A stretch of 54,894 nucleotides of DNA from positions 1-54,894 of the IMG/VR virus record IMGVR_UViG_3300031951_000204; one strand, given 5' to 3'. Numbering within the stretch: position 1 is the first letter of the stretch; each line of letters begins with the position of its first letter. Below the pieces are notes generated by a model. It was not told the DNA's origin. It was given only the letters and a program-made list of their open reading frames with translations, and ran no database searches. Position numbers and translations under genes: made by a program. Positions 15,200-22,185 of the stretch are shown here, in pieces. This DNA is from a virus.

Positions 15200-15411
15200 T
15201 GCATCTCCCCCTTTCCAGTCCCGCCACAAGCCGGACACGGGGCAAAGCAAGCGTGTCCCTCTCCACAACTTCCCGGTCCATCCAGCGCAATACCGCTTGC
15301 GACGTGGCCTTGCCCTTGGCAATTCCGGCAAGCGGTTTCCTCCGCGGCGCGCTCAAGGTATCTGGCGGCAGCACGCTTGGCTAATTCGCGTTCTTTGTCG
15401 GTTAATCTCAT
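15196..15411 (-). CDS. DnaJ-type zinc-finger small protein
   Basis: 71 residues from ATG 15411. A helical start (RLTDKERELAKRAAARYLER) is followed by CRNCQGQG and, after 21 residues, CPACGGTGKG, the paired CxxCxGxG knuckles of the DnaJ zinc domain. It is the second such finger in the cluster. Probably a zinc-binding accessory protein. ATGA overlaps occur on both sides. Confidence 0.65.
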   Translation of the reverse strand: MRLTDKERELAKRAAARYLERAAEETACRNCQGQGHVASGIALDGPGSCGEGHACFAPCPACGGTGKGEMQ

Positions 15412-15593
15412 GGCCGTTTCCCCCTCCTGCATTTGATCCATCCTTCCGCAATGCCTTTCAGCAAGGCGCGCCATGATGGCTGCCCAAACGTCGCTCCGGC
15501 GCGTGCGGTCGCCGCCACGTCGGTAGCAACCCGGTTCAGCGCCTCGACTTCGGCGGGCGTCATGTCAATCGTGTGTCGTTTCTGCTTCTTCAT
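15408..15593 (-). CDS. Small basic helical protein
   Basis: 61 residues from ATG 15593; a shorter form starts at ATG 15563, after the upstream stop. The sequence (KKQKRHTIDMTPAEVEALNR, then PSWRALLKGIAEGWI and a basic tail) is compatible with a small DNA-binding protein such as ribbon-helix-helix. The longer start overlaps the preceding membrane-protein gene by 29 bp, so the shorter may be the true one. Confidence 0.5.
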   Translation of the reverse strand: MKKQKRHTIDMTPAEVEALNRVATDVAATARAGATFGQPSWRALLKGIAEGWIKCRRGKRP

Positions 15594-15735
15594 AATCTGG
15601 AAATATCTTGGTATCGTGGGCGAAAGCATCGCCGATTTCCCGGCGTATCGCGGAAAACCCGTTCATTGCGTCCATGATGGCAATGGCGATCATAAAGACG
15701 GCCATTCCGGTGAGGGCGAACATCAGACCTATCAT
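15565..15735 (-). CDS. Single-span small membrane protein
   Basis: 56 residues from ATG 15735. Residues 1-24 (MIGLMFALTGMAVFMIAIAI...) form one hydrophobic segment, followed by a charged cytoplasmic-type tail (FSAIRREIGDAFAHDTKIFP) ending in acidic residues. It overlaps the upstream stop by ATGA. It could be an accessory membrane protein, a holin-like partner or an anti-phage-competition protein; nothing decides between these. Confidence 0.55.
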   Translation of the reverse strand: MIGLMFALTGMAVFMIAIAIMDAMNGFSAIRREIGDAFAHDTKIFPDYEEAETTHD

Positions 15736-15929
15736 GGCGCGATGATGATTTTGCGGACGCGCGGGCGGTCGCGCAACACGCGCTCCGCCGCCTTCCGCTG
15801 TTTCTCCGGCAGCGCGGGAACCTGACATTTCAGGACTTCCCGGCATCCGGCGGGCAGGGGTTTCTTGTGGAAAAGTCGATCCACCCAATCTGATGCGGCA
15901 ATCGCGCCGTGGTAAAGTATCGGGTTCAC
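15732..15929 (-). CDS. Hypothetical protein with GTG start
   Basis: 65 residues if the GTG at 15929 is used, which directly follows the class B leader CCCAACGAAAC. The product (MNPILYHGAIAASDWVDRLF ... RPRVRKIIIAP) is basic and mixed alpha/beta. Without the GTG start the frame would lose its N-terminus, so the leader motif decides the start. It lies 11 bp after a 41-residue membrane protein and overlaps the next gene by ATGA. Confidence 0.55.
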   Translation of the reverse strand: MNPILYHGAIAASDWVDRLFHKKPLPAGCREVLKCQVPALPEKQRKAAERVLRDRPRVRKIIIAP

Positions 15930-15940
15930 GTTTCGTTGGG
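15927..15940 (-). promoter_or_regulatory. CCCAACGAAAC start-codon leader (class B motif), intercistronic
   Basis: It lies immediately after the TAA of the 41-residue membrane gene and abuts the GTG of the next gene (TTTAACCCAACGAAACGTGAAC). Its position between two genes of one operon favours a translation-start role rather than a promoter. Confidence 0.5.
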
Positions 15941-16066
15941 TTAAAGGGTTGAGACAAATAGGGCAAGCCATAAAACGGCAAGCCCGGCCATGACCTTGAG
16001 CGGGTTGATTCCAAGGAACGGGCAGGCGACAAGCCCGACAATCACGGGGATGAATAGCGGTGTCAT
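15941..16066 (-). CDS. Tiny two-helix membrane protein (41 residues)
   Basis: ATG 16066 to TAA 15941 encodes 41 residues that are almost entirely hydrophobic: TPLFIPVIVGLVACPFLGIN, then MAGLAVLWLALFVSTL, with a Pro/Lys turn between. A GGAGG lies at Shine-Dalgarno distance. It overlaps the upstream gene by 4 bp and is followed by the class B leader. It is probably a real membrane mini-protein; function unknown. Confidence 0.6.
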   Translation of the reverse strand: MTPLFIPVIVGLVACPFLGINPLKVMAGLAVLWLALFVSTL

Positions 16067-16287
16067 GCAACCTCCTTTCCAGCGGCATCAAGCCGCGCGG
16101 CGAGGACATAGCGGCCTGACTCGTCGCGCTTCCACAAGGCGTAGCTCGTGATGCACACGTCGTCACGGTCAGACGAGCGGGAGTCTTGATCCGCTTTCGC
16201 GGCCTCAAGTGCTTCGGCTGGCGTGAAAATCCCCAGCGGGAGATACACGCCGTCTTCATTTTCGGCAATCAGTAGCAGGTTGTTCAT
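16063..16287 (-). CDS. Hypothetical 74-residue protein
   Basis: From ATG 16287: NNLLLIAENEDGVYLPLGIF, then TPAEALEAAKADQDSRSSDR and ITSYALWKRDESGRYVLAAR. This is a small alpha/beta protein of a type common in phage accessory operons. It overlaps genes on both sides by 4 bp. Confidence 0.55.
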   Translation of the reverse strand: MNNLLLIAENEDGVYLPLGIFTPAEALEAAKADQDSRSSDRDDVCITSYALWKRDESGRYVLAARLDAAGKEVA

Positions 16288-16538
16288 TGGTGCAAGTGTG
16301 CTCGGTGTTGGATGAGATATTCGCGGATGTCCCGAATTTTGGCGTTGATCGCCGTGCGTGCGTCTCGTGCGGCGGTCCACGCTTCCGGCCCGGCAACGTA
16401 GTAATCGCGGGCGTTGAACTCGATCCGCTCCCATGCCTCAATGAAATCATGCAAGGCATCGTCAGCGGCATCGTATCCTTCACACAGCGTTTTCTTGCCG
16501 GTGCCGTTCAGGTGGATGGTGGGTAGGGGCGTGCTCAT
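16284..16538 (-). CDS. Hypothetical phage protein
   Basis: 84 residues from ATG 16538. STPLPTIHLNGTGKKTLCEG and DALHDFIEAWERIEFNARDY followed by YVAGPEAWTAARDARTAINA match a family widespread in phages: LNGTG start, IEFNxRDYY core, repeated helices. The function is not known. ATGA overlaps couple it to both neighbours. Confidence 0.65.
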   Translation of the reverse strand: MSTPLPTIHLNGTGKKTLCEGYDAADDALHDFIEAWERIEFNARDYYVAGPEAWTAARDARTAINAKIRDIREYLIQHRAHLHQ

Positions 16539-16978
16539 GTTGGTAGGTTGTCGTAGATTGCAGAGCTTGGAACTCCGGCATTTTCCCGCAGGAACTTCTT
16601 GAGCAAGCCGATTCCATCGCAGGCTTTCCCCCGTAGCTCCGCGCGTAGCTCCGACATGCTTTGCCATCCGCGCGGGACAAGGCGAGCCGCTGCCGGGTCT
16701 TGTGTGAGGTTGCCGGTGTCCGCCAGCCAGAATGTTTCAACGCCAAGGGCTTTGTTGGATAGCTTGAACTCCATGCAAAGACCTTCCTCCGGTCGCGTGG
16801 GATGCTTTGGCGGCGGAACAAGGCATTCCACAAAGCTGAATGCGTTATTCCAGACCTCGCGTTGCGCGGGCTTGAGGTCCATTCTCTTCTCCCTGTCCCA
16901 ATGTGCTATTTCCGCCACCACGCGCGGGAGCTTTTGTTGAAGCTGGGCCATGTAGAGGCCAAAATAGGGATTGCTCAT
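16535..16978 (-). CDS. Hypothetical protein
   Basis: 147 residues from ATG 16978. A helical start (NPYFGLYMAQLQQKLPRVVA) is followed by a possibly beta-rich middle with FSFVECLVPPPKHPTRPEEG and the C-terminal helices SMSELRAELRGKACDGIGLL. I do not recognise the family. It overlaps its upstream and downstream genes by 4 bp each. Confidence 0.55.
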   Translation of the reverse strand: MSNPYFGLYMAQLQQKLPRVVAEIAHWDREKRMDLKPAQREVWNNAFSFVECLVPPPKHPTRPEEGLCMEFKLSNKALGVETFWLADTGNLTQDPAAARLVPRGWQSMSELRAELRGKACDGIGLLKKFLRENAGVPSSAIYDNLPT

Positions 16979-17289
16979 GGGTATCCGATTCCTTCCTCGT
17001 GTTGTTGGTGAATTGCTGCGAGGGCATCCGCTTCTGCTTTGCAGGCATCCGCCCATTCCTTTTCTTTCCTGTCATGCTGGGCGATTTGCTCAGGCGTGCG
17101 AATCAGCCAGTGTCCGGCATCCCCACGGTCAGCGTAGCAATCCGGGTCGCCATGCGTTCCGCACGTCGGGCACTCAGGACAAATGCACTCGTCCCGGTCA
17201 ACGTCTCCATTGCAGACTTCACAGATGCACGGGCCGTCGTCAGGCGGGCCGGAGCACCCCGGCGGGTATGACCATCCGAATGCGCTCAT
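16975..17289 (-). CDS. Cysteine-rich, probably zinc-binding protein
   Basis: 104 residues from ATG 17289. A short Trp/Pro start leads to a block with eight cysteines in about 32 residues (CICEVCNGD ... CICPECPTCGTHGDPDC), which should bind two zinc ions. A charged helix follows (TPEQIAQHDRKEKEWADACK). Similar Cys-rich proteins are frequent in phages and may contact nucleic acid or host proteins. Confidence 0.6.
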   Translation of the reverse strand: MSAFGWSYPPGCSGPPDDGPCICEVCNGDVDRDECICPECPTCGTHGDPDCYADRGDAGHWLIRTPEQIAQHDRKEKEWADACKAEADALAAIHQQHEEGIGYP

Positions 17290-17450
17290 GGCAGTTTCCT
17301 CCCGAACAGGACAAGGTTGATGTTGCAATAACGGCGGAAGAGCGAAAACCAGCGGGCCGGGTCGGTGCACCCGTAGCCAATCGGCCACAGAGAATCCATG
17401 TCGGTTTTCACCCGCTCGCGGCGGCGCAGGAGAACGGTTGTCGCGTTCAT
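17286..17450 (-). CDS. Small basic protein, 54 residues
   Basis: ATG 17450 to TGA 17286. The product begins NATTVLLRRRERVKTDMDSL and continues WPIGYGCTDPARWFSLFRRY. It overlaps both neighbours by ATGA, the rule for this operon, which strongly supports a real gene. It is arginine-rich, and its function is unknown. Confidence 0.6.
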   Translation of the reverse strand: MNATTVLLRRRERVKTDMDSLWPIGYGCTDPARWFSLFRRYCNINLVLFGRKLP

Positions 17451-17743
17451 GGCTGGCCTCCTATCTGCAAAGTGAAGCCATGGACAACCAAGGGCTTGCC
17501 GTTCGCGTGCCGCGGGCTGCCGGGCACCTCGACAAACGCTTTGATCGTCGGACGATTGCGGGCAATGCGCTTCATCGCGCCATCCCTCAGCGTTTGCAGG
17601 ACGTGGACAACCGCGGCTTGCGCGTTGCCCACAAAATACACGTTGCGCCAGCGGCCAAGGCTGCCGTCCCGGCGCTCAATGGCGACAAGGTAGGGCTTGC
17701 TTGTGATAGGCGTGGGTTGTTGTAGGTCGGTGTTCATGTTCAC
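17447..17743 (-). CDS. Hypothetical protein with GTG start
   Basis: 98 residues from GTG 17743; an ATG two codons later (17737) is the alternative. The GTG abuts the leader CCCCAACGAAAC, which itself follows the stop of the upstream gene. The sequence contains KPYLVAIERRDGSLGRWRNV and a basic helix TLRDGAMKRIARNRPTIKAF, an alpha/beta protein. The 71-residue gene at 20260-20475 has a similar SWDSSLGRWLDTIHGADSEA segment, so the two may be distant relatives. Confidence 0.55.
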   Translation of the reverse strand: MNMNTDLQQPTPITSKPYLVAIERRDGSLGRWRNVYFVGNAQAAVVHVLQTLRDGAMKRIARNRPTIKAFVEVPGSPRHANGKPLVVHGFTLQIGGQP

Positions 17744-17755
17744 GTTTCGTTGGGG
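17741..17755 (-). promoter_or_regulatory. CCCCAACGAAAC start-codon leader (class B motif), intercistronic
   Basis: The minus strand reads TAACCCCAACGAAACGTGAACATG. The motif fills the short gap between the stop of the 109-residue gene and the next GTG. Confidence 0.5.
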
Positions 17756-18085
17756 TTATTGTCCAAAGACCACGCGCAGCATGCGGGTTTCCAACCCGGT
17801 GACGTAGCGGAAAAGCTCCGTCAGCATGTCGTTGTAAATGTCGTCATGCTTGGCGATTTCCTTCACGGTGTTTCCGCGGATCACCGAAAACGTGACGGTG
17901 TAGGTGTCGCACGGGTCCAGCGTGATGCGGACATGATTGATACGGTTGCGCGTGAGCGTGCCGGGCAGGCGGAAGCTCAGGCCGTCAGGATGCGCAATCA
18001 GGTTGCGCGCTCCGGTCATTACGATGAAGCCTTGCCCGCCAAGCTGGGAAAGGATGGTTTTTGCGATGGTTTGGTTAGCACTCAT
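17756..18085 (-). CDS. Hypothetical phage protein
   Basis: 109 residues. It begins SANQTIAKTILSQLGGQGFI and continues VMTGARNLIAHPDGLSFRLP, then RINHVRITLDPCDTYTVTFS. I recognise this order (M-TGA-N, GLSFRLP, beta strands) from phage proteins of unknown function that lie among small early genes. The start overlaps the stop of the 27-residue membrane ORF. Confidence 0.65.
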   Translation of the reverse strand: MSANQTIAKTILSQLGGQGFIVMTGARNLIAHPDGLSFRLPGTLTRNRINHVRITLDPCDTYTVTFSVIRGNTVKEIAKHDDIYNDMLTELFRYVTGLETRMLRVVFGQ

Positions 18086-18158
18086 ATCGGCGCGAAATTA
18101 CCCAACAAAACGTGAGGATGGCAAGAATAAAATGCAATGCGTCTCCAATTGTATTCAT
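18075..18158 (-). CDS. 27-residue membrane mini-protein
   Basis: ATG 18158 to TAA 18075 encodes MNTIGDALHFILAILTFCWV followed by ISRRYEC: one membrane-spanning segment and a basic end. Its ATG lies 35 bases after the start of a CCCACGAAACGT motif at 18193, the same spacing as in five plus-strand genes. Its end overlaps the next start, as in a coupled operon. It may be a real peptide or a leader for the operon. Confidence 0.45.
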   Translation of the reverse strand: MNTIGDALHFILAILTFCWVISRRYEC

Positions 18159-18194
18159 AACTTTTTGAAAATCCGTGCTTTACGTTTCGTGGGG
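18101..18194. promoter_or_regulatory. Divergent region with two opposed ACRAAACGT motifs
   Basis: Between the minus operon and the plus replication pair, the plus strand carries CCCAACAAAACGTGAGG (18101-18117) and the minus strand carries CCCCACGAAACGTAAAG (18194-18178), so one motif points each way. This is the clearest sign that the motif is tied to transcription start or its control. Confidence 0.6.
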
Positions 18195-18213
18195 AAATCG
18201 CATTTTGCTTCGC

Positions 18214-18393
18214 ATGTCCGAAGTTTCCCTTCCTCGCCTATTAAAAAAGAAGGATGTCGCCGCCGCCCTCTCTTGCTCTGTGAAGCATGTTGACCACCTT
18301 ATCAAAGCCGGAAAGCTCGCTACCGTTTCACTCGGCAGCAAGACCATCCGCATCACGCTCGATAGCGTCAAATCATTCATATCCGAACAATGA
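18214..18393 (+). CDS. AlpA/excisionase-like HTH protein
   Basis: 59 residues from ATG 18214. SEVSLPRLLKKKDVAAALSC SVKHVDHLIKAGKLATVSLG is a short winged-helix of the HTH_17 (MerR/excisionase, AlpA-like) group, closing with KTIRITLDSVKSFI. Such proteins bind near att sites, origins or promoters. It overlaps the RepA-like ATPase gene by ATGA, so a role in replication initiation or its control is more likely than excision. Confidence 0.75.
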   Translation: MSEVSLPRLLKKKDVAAALSCSVKHVDHLIKAGKLATVSLGSKTIRITLDSVKSFISEQ

Positions 18394-19970
18394 ACGCCAT
18401 GCCACTCGATCCATCAAATTGGGTGATTGGCGACGACACGCCACCCGCAAACGTGATCGCAATGAACGAGACGGCCAAAGAGCCTCCGCCGCTGCCAGAA
18501 TCACGCCATATCACCGAATCAGCCATTGCAGAGGACACGGCGAGGCAACTCATCCACGCGGTTTGTGAATATGGGCGGGAGGCTCTCCATGATTTGCCGG
18601 TTGATTGGTTTCCCACCCCGGCATTGCGCAAGATGGCCTCCAAGTGTCTCGATGCGGCTGACAGCGGCATGACAGGATGGCAGGACATCATGCTTGTCCA
18701 CTTCCCCGCCGATGCCGAACGCTTCGCCTTCATGGAATGTGTGGAGCAAGGCATACTTCCAGCGTCCCCCGCCGCATGCCAAGCATTGTCAGAACGCCTC
18801 CGGGCACTCCACGTCGCGCAGCAAACGCGCACACTCGGCAGCAAGATAGCGCAAGCGGTTGAGGCTGGCGACGATCCGGGCCGGTTTATCGAACAACTGG
18901 CAAAGCTCCGCGAGGAAGCGGCAAGCAATACCGGCCTGCTTGCCATGGCCTATGCCATGCGATTCGATCCGCAGGCAAAGCCACCAGCCGATGAATGCAC
19001 CATGGCGCTAGGTGATGCTCCCATCACGGCGCGCGGCAATCTAACCGTGGTGCAAGGCAAATCCAAAGTCGGCAAGTCCGCCGTGGTTTCATCCCTCCTT
19101 GGCGCGGCGCTCCGCGGGCAAAAGATGTTTGAGAAGTTTGACACGCTCGGCATCGAATGGACACCGCAGCAAGAGGCGGAGGTGATCCTTCACTTCGACA
19201 CAGAGCAAAGCCCCCATGATTTCTACATACTGGTAGCGCGGGCATACCGGCGCAGCGCAACCCCGAAGTCCCTCGACCGTCTGTTATCCGTGCCGCTCGT
19301 GCGCTTCTCACGCAAAGACCGTCTCGCCATCGTGGAACAGATGATACAGAAGGAACACGAGAAGCACGGCAGGGTTGACCTCGTGGTTATTGACGGCGTG
19401 GCGGACCTATGCGCCAGCCCGAACGACGAGGAAGAAGCCTTGGCGCTTGTCGCTCACCTCATGGCGCTTTGCCACAAGTTCAACACTTCAATCGTCTGCA
19501 TCCTCCACGAGAACCCCGGCACGGACCAAGGCAAGACGCGCGGGCACCTCGGCAGCGAGTTGAACCGCAAGGCGTTTGCAAACCTCCGCATCGACAAGGA
19601 CGAAGAGGGGATTTCAACCTTGTGGGGAACGGACATGCGCAAAAAGGATATTCCGAAGTCTCAAGGAACCTGTTTTCAATACAGCGACGAAGAACAGATG
19701 CACGTCACGGTGGGCAAGGCTGGCGCTATCATGGCGGAGCGCAACGCGGAGAAGTCCCAGCGTCTCAAATCCGCCCGTGATGAAAAAGACCTTGAAAAGC
19801 TGGATCGCATCTATGAGGCGGGCGAGCCGTTGGATTACACCACGCTTGTTGACTCGATTTGCGAAGAGTTCGCAATCAAGGATCGTGGTGCGAAAGTCCG
19901 CGTTGCAAAATGGCGGGCGGATAGCGTCATTGAAAAGCTGGATGATGGCCGATACGCCCTCAAAAAATAA
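18390..19970 (+). CDS. RepA-like replicative ATPase/helicase
   Basis: 526 residues. After a non-conserved N-terminal region (about 1-200) the RecA-fold core shows Walker A GKSKVGKSA (about 226-234), an acidic LHFDTEQSP, Walker B VDLVVIDGVAD (about 330-340) and SIVCILHENPGTD, followed by TRGHLGSELNRKA. This is the RepA/AAA_25 family that forms hexameric helicases for plasmid and phage replication. The C-terminal part resembles a small winged domain. It pairs with the HTH protein and has no separate primase beside it. The N-terminus could hold a partner-binding role. Confidence 0.8.
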   Translation: MNAMPLDPSNWVIGDDTPPANVIAMNETAKEPPPLPESRHITESAIAEDTARQLIHAVCEYGREALHDLPVDWFPTPALRKMASKCLDAADSGMTGWQDIMLVHFPADAERFAFMECVEQGILPASPAACQALSERLRALHVAQQTRTLGSKIAQAVEAGDDPGRFIEQLAKLREEAASNTGLLAMAYAMRFDPQAKPPADECTMALGDAPITARGNLTVVQGKSKVGKSAVVSSLLGAALRGQKMFEKFDTLGIEWTPQQEAEVILHFDTEQSPHDFYILVARAYRRSATPKSLDRLLSVPLVRFSRKDRLAIVEQMIQKEHEKHGRVDLVVIDGVADLCASPNDEEEALALVAHLMALCHKFNTSIVCILHENPGTDQGKTRGHLGSELNRKAFANLRIDKDEEGISTLWGTDMRKKDIPKSQGTCFQYSDEEQMHVTVGKAGAIMAERNAEKSQRLKSARDEKDLEKLDRIYEAGEPLDYTTLVDSICEEFAIKDRGAKVRVAKWRADSVIEKLDDGRYALKK

Positions 19971-19998
19971 ACCCCGGCGCGCACAAGGCGGGCCGGGG
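19962..19998 (-). terminator. Rho-independent terminator of minus operon
   Basis: On the minus strand CCCCGGC (19998-19992) pairs with GCCGGGG (19978-19972), followed by TTTATTTTTT. It ends the 20007-22888 minus operon and lies against the RepA-like stop codon. Confidence 0.7.
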
Positions 19999-20006
19999 CG
20001 CGCCCC

Positions 20007-20267
20007 TCAATCAGTCGGGCACCCTCGCCAATCGTCCCCAGCGTGCATTGCCTCCGCCGCCATGCGGGCAAGGTTGCGCGTGCGATAGGTCACGCCGCCC
20101 GGCACGAGCACAAATCGCCCGTCCCTCCGCTCGATCCGATATGGCTTCGTGCTTGGCCTGCCGCCCCGCCGCCCGTTCGCTCTCACCGCTTCCGCTTTCG
20201 CCTCGCTCTTCACGCGTCCGCCTTTCCGGCCAAGCATCGCAGCGGCTTTCTTGATTGGGTCATTCAT
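20007..20267 (-). CDS. Basic KGG-type hypothetical protein
   Basis: 86 residues. AAAMLGRKGGRVKSEAKAEA VRANGRRGGRPSTK is a Lys/Gly-rich segment like the KGG motif of small stress- or DNA-associated proteins, followed by a beta-rich tail (YRIERRDGRFVLVPGGVTYR). Probably nucleic-acid binding. It is the last gene of the operon before the terminator. Confidence 0.6.
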   Translation of the reverse strand: MNDPIKKAAAMLGRKGGRVKSEAKAEAVRANGRRGGRPSTKPYRIERRDGRFVLVPGGVTYRTRNLARMAAEAMHAGDDWRGCPTD

Positions 20268-20475
20268 GGGTTGCTCCTTTCCTCATGGCTATCCGGGTTT
20301 CCCCGACCTCGCCCCCCATCCACCTGTCAGGCTCGCGCGCGGTTTGCAAGGCCGTTTCAATCCTGGCCTCACTGTCCGCCCCGTGGATCGTGTCCAGCCA
20401 GCGGCCAAGGGAGGAATCCCACGACTGCACCACAAAGCGGCGAGCGTGCGCGTGGTTGGAAAGCGGGTAGTTCAT
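20260..20475 (-). CDS. Hypothetical 71-residue protein
   Basis: The product (NYPLSNHAHARRFVVQSWDS, SLGRWLDTIHGADSEARIET) is alpha/beta with a SLGRW motif shared with the 98-residue protein at 17447-17743. It overlaps genes on both sides by 4-8 bp. Function unknown. Confidence 0.55.
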   Translation of the reverse strand: MNYPLSNHAHARRFVVQSWDSSLGRWLDTIHGADSEARIETALQTAREPDRWMGGEVGETRIAMRKGATHE

Positions 20476-20813
20476 CCCTCGCCTCCTTTCGCTCCGGTGA
20501 TGGCGGCGCGGATCATTTTAAGCGCGATCTTCAAATCCCGCTTTGCAGACCCGTCAGCCAATTCGCTTTGCGCCTCATAGACATGAGCTTCAGCCGCAAC
20601 AAGGGCATCAAGCAACTCCGGCGCGGCACAGAAAAGCGCGGCGTTCGCCTTCATCGTTTCCGCCGTGCTGGGTGATCCTTTCCGCATGTCCCCGCCGCCA
20701 TAAGGCGAGGTTGAAACGTCAGGGAACGAGCAAACAACCCGGCTTAGTCCGTCAAATATAGCGTTCGGCGTGCCGTCTTTTTTCCGCCCGTAGGTGAGTT
20801 GGATGGAGTTCAT
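20472..20813 (-). CDS. Hypothetical phage protein
   Basis: 113 residues. The segment TAETMKANAALFCAAPELLD ALVAAEAHVYEAQSE, with its ANA-L-xAAPELLxAL pattern, is frequent in phage small proteins near early operons. The N-terminus is beta-rich (IQLTYGRKKDGTPNAIFDGL). Function unknown. Coupled by ATGA to both neighbours. Confidence 0.6.
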   Translation of the reverse strand: MNSIQLTYGRKKDGTPNAIFDGLSRVVCSFPDVSTSPYGGGDMRKGSPSTAETMKANAALFCAAPELLDALVAAEAHVYEAQSELADGSAKRDLKIALKMIRAAITGAKGGEG

Positions 20814-20977
20814 GCGTCCCCCCCTTCAACCTTGGTAATAACAAGGAAATCTTTTTCGCTCCATAAAATGTGATGTGCTTTCAGTTGCTCCGCAAAAGCG
20901 CGGGCTTCCTCGATGTTGGAAAATCGGCGCTTGATTCGTTTCGTGCCCAAGCGGGCTTCAAGTGTGTATGGTTTCAT
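20810..20977 (-). CDS. Hypothetical 55-residue protein
   Basis: ATG 20977 to TGA 20810. The product begins KPYTLEARLGTKRIKRRFSN and continues IEEARAFAEQLKAHHILWSE, a compact basic alpha/beta protein. It overlaps the downstream start (ATGA), the standard in this operon, and lies 4 bp after the next gene upstream. Confidence 0.6.
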   Translation of the reverse strand: MKPYTLEARLGTKRIKRRFSNIEEARAFAEQLKAHHILWSEKDFLVITKVEGGDA

Positions 20978-20981
20978 CTTC

Positions 20982-21233
20982 TCAGTTTTCTACGGTTTGT
21001 GGTTCATGTCTAAACGTCCATCCGCGATACTCGCGGCGCGCCGCGGCTGCGGCTTCAATCTCACTCGCCCAAAATGGCTCTTGATTCCCGAAGCGCCAAG
21101 GAGCGCCAATCGTCCGCTCATTCGTGTGAAACAGCGTGGCCTCGCTCCGGTCTTTGGTCATCGGTCCATAGGCTTCATAAAACTCCTCCCCCGTGGGGGA
21201 AATCAGGATTGTTATGTGTCGGTTCATGTTCAT
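20982..21233 (-). CDS. Hypothetical protein
   Basis: 83 residues from ATG 21233, or 81 from ATG 21227. Content: MNRHITILISPTGEEFYEAY, then GPMTKDRSEATLFHTNERTI and FWASEIEAAAAARREYRGWT. A GAAAGGA lies upstream of the start as a Shine-Dalgarno. Longer forms extend into the neighbouring gene. Function unknown. Confidence 0.55.
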   Translation of the reverse strand: MNMNRHITILISPTGEEFYEAYGPMTKDRSEATLFHTNERTIGAPWRFGNQEPFWASEIEAAAAARREYRGWTFRHEPQTVEN

Positions 21234-21238
21234 TCCTT

Positions 21239-21664
21239 TCAGTCGATGTTGTTGGAAGCCAGCCACGACGGGTAATCCCCATCGTGAAGCGGGCAGTATG
21301 GCGGCACAGGGCCGTTGCATTTACCGAAATTGCACGGGCAATCCAGTTCCTTGACGAGTTCCCCTGCCGTCCATGTCCATTGCCCGCGCAGGTTTGCAAA
21401 CTCATACGGGGTGCAATCCACAATCACGGCCACCGCATCAGCGGCAGGCTCGTGAGGGTTGCGGTCAAAACGATCAGGCAAAACAACCTGCGTGTTGGGG
21501 GCGAGTCCGCGGAGATAGGCAATCGCGGATTCCTTGGTTGTAAGGTCAACGCAATCCGCCAATCGCCAGCCCTTGCCGCTCGTGAGATTGGCCACAAGCT
21601 CAGCCTGCTTCTCCGCATGGTCAGGATCGCCGATCAGGGTGATGGGGAAATGGCGCGCGCTCAT
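21239..21664 (-). CDS. Hypothetical protein with C-terminal cysteines
   Basis: 141 residues. The first half reads as a Rossmann-like alpha/beta fold (HFPITLIGDPDHAEKQAELV, then DLTTKESAIAYLRGLAPNTQ and VVLPDRFDRNPH). The C-terminus contains CPCNFGKCNGPVPPYCPLHD, five cysteines and one His that could form a metal site. Not recognised as a named family. Confidence 0.55.
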   Translation of the reverse strand: MSARHFPITLIGDPDHAEKQAELVANLTSGKGWRLADCVDLTTKESAIAYLRGLAPNTQVVLPDRFDRNPHEPAADAVAVIVDCTPYEFANLRGQWTWTAGELVKELDCPCNFGKCNGPVPPYCPLHDGDYPSWLASNNID

Positions 21665-22185
21665 GCCATGCTCCTTTCCACCCGTGAGAGCACGGAGCGC
21701 AGGCGGTTCGCAAACTCGCCCACCGTTTCAACCTTCCACTCGCCTTTTGTCAGCCATTCGCTGTGATAGTGCTCAGGACGGGAATAGACGGCCTCGACGC
21801 GAAAGGCGCGGATCAGGCGCAGCATGCTGGCGATTTCATCCGCCGCATAGCCTTCGTCCGCCTTCATCACCGCAAGGCGCTTGTGGACGCCCCGCAGCGA
21901 TGTCACGGCATCAATGTAGTCTTGCACGTCGTCAGACTCAACCTCACGCCCGCGCCACAGGCTCAAAACCTTGCCGTCATCACAGCGAAACGCGCGAATG
22001 CTGAATCCGCCCGTGTCGCCATTCACACGCTCTTCATGGTATGGATTCGACCAGTTGCGCGGCTTCCCATCCTCGCCCACCTTGGCGACAATGGCGCGGA
22101 ACACGTCAGGGACATTCCCCCGCGCATCACACGGGGCTTTCAATTCTTCAATCATCAGGATTCTAGTTTTATGGGTAGTCTTCAT
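21661..22185 (-). CDS. Hypothetical protein
   Basis: 174 residues from ATG 22185, the codon immediately following the class B leader CCCCAACGAAAC. Features: MIEELKAPCDARGNVPDVFR, then FSIRAFRCDDGKVLSLWRGR and a helical C-terminus (KGEWKVETVGEFANRLRSVL). Function unknown. It overlaps the next gene by ATGA. Confidence 0.55.
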   Translation of the reverse strand: MKTTHKTRILMIEELKAPCDARGNVPDVFRAIVAKVGEDGKPRNWSNPYHEERVNGDTGGFSIRAFRCDDGKVLSLWRGREVESDDVQDYIDAVTSLRGVHKRLAVMKADEGYAADEIASMLRLIRAFRVEAVYSRPEHYHSEWLTKGEWKVETVGEFANRLRSVLSRVERSMA

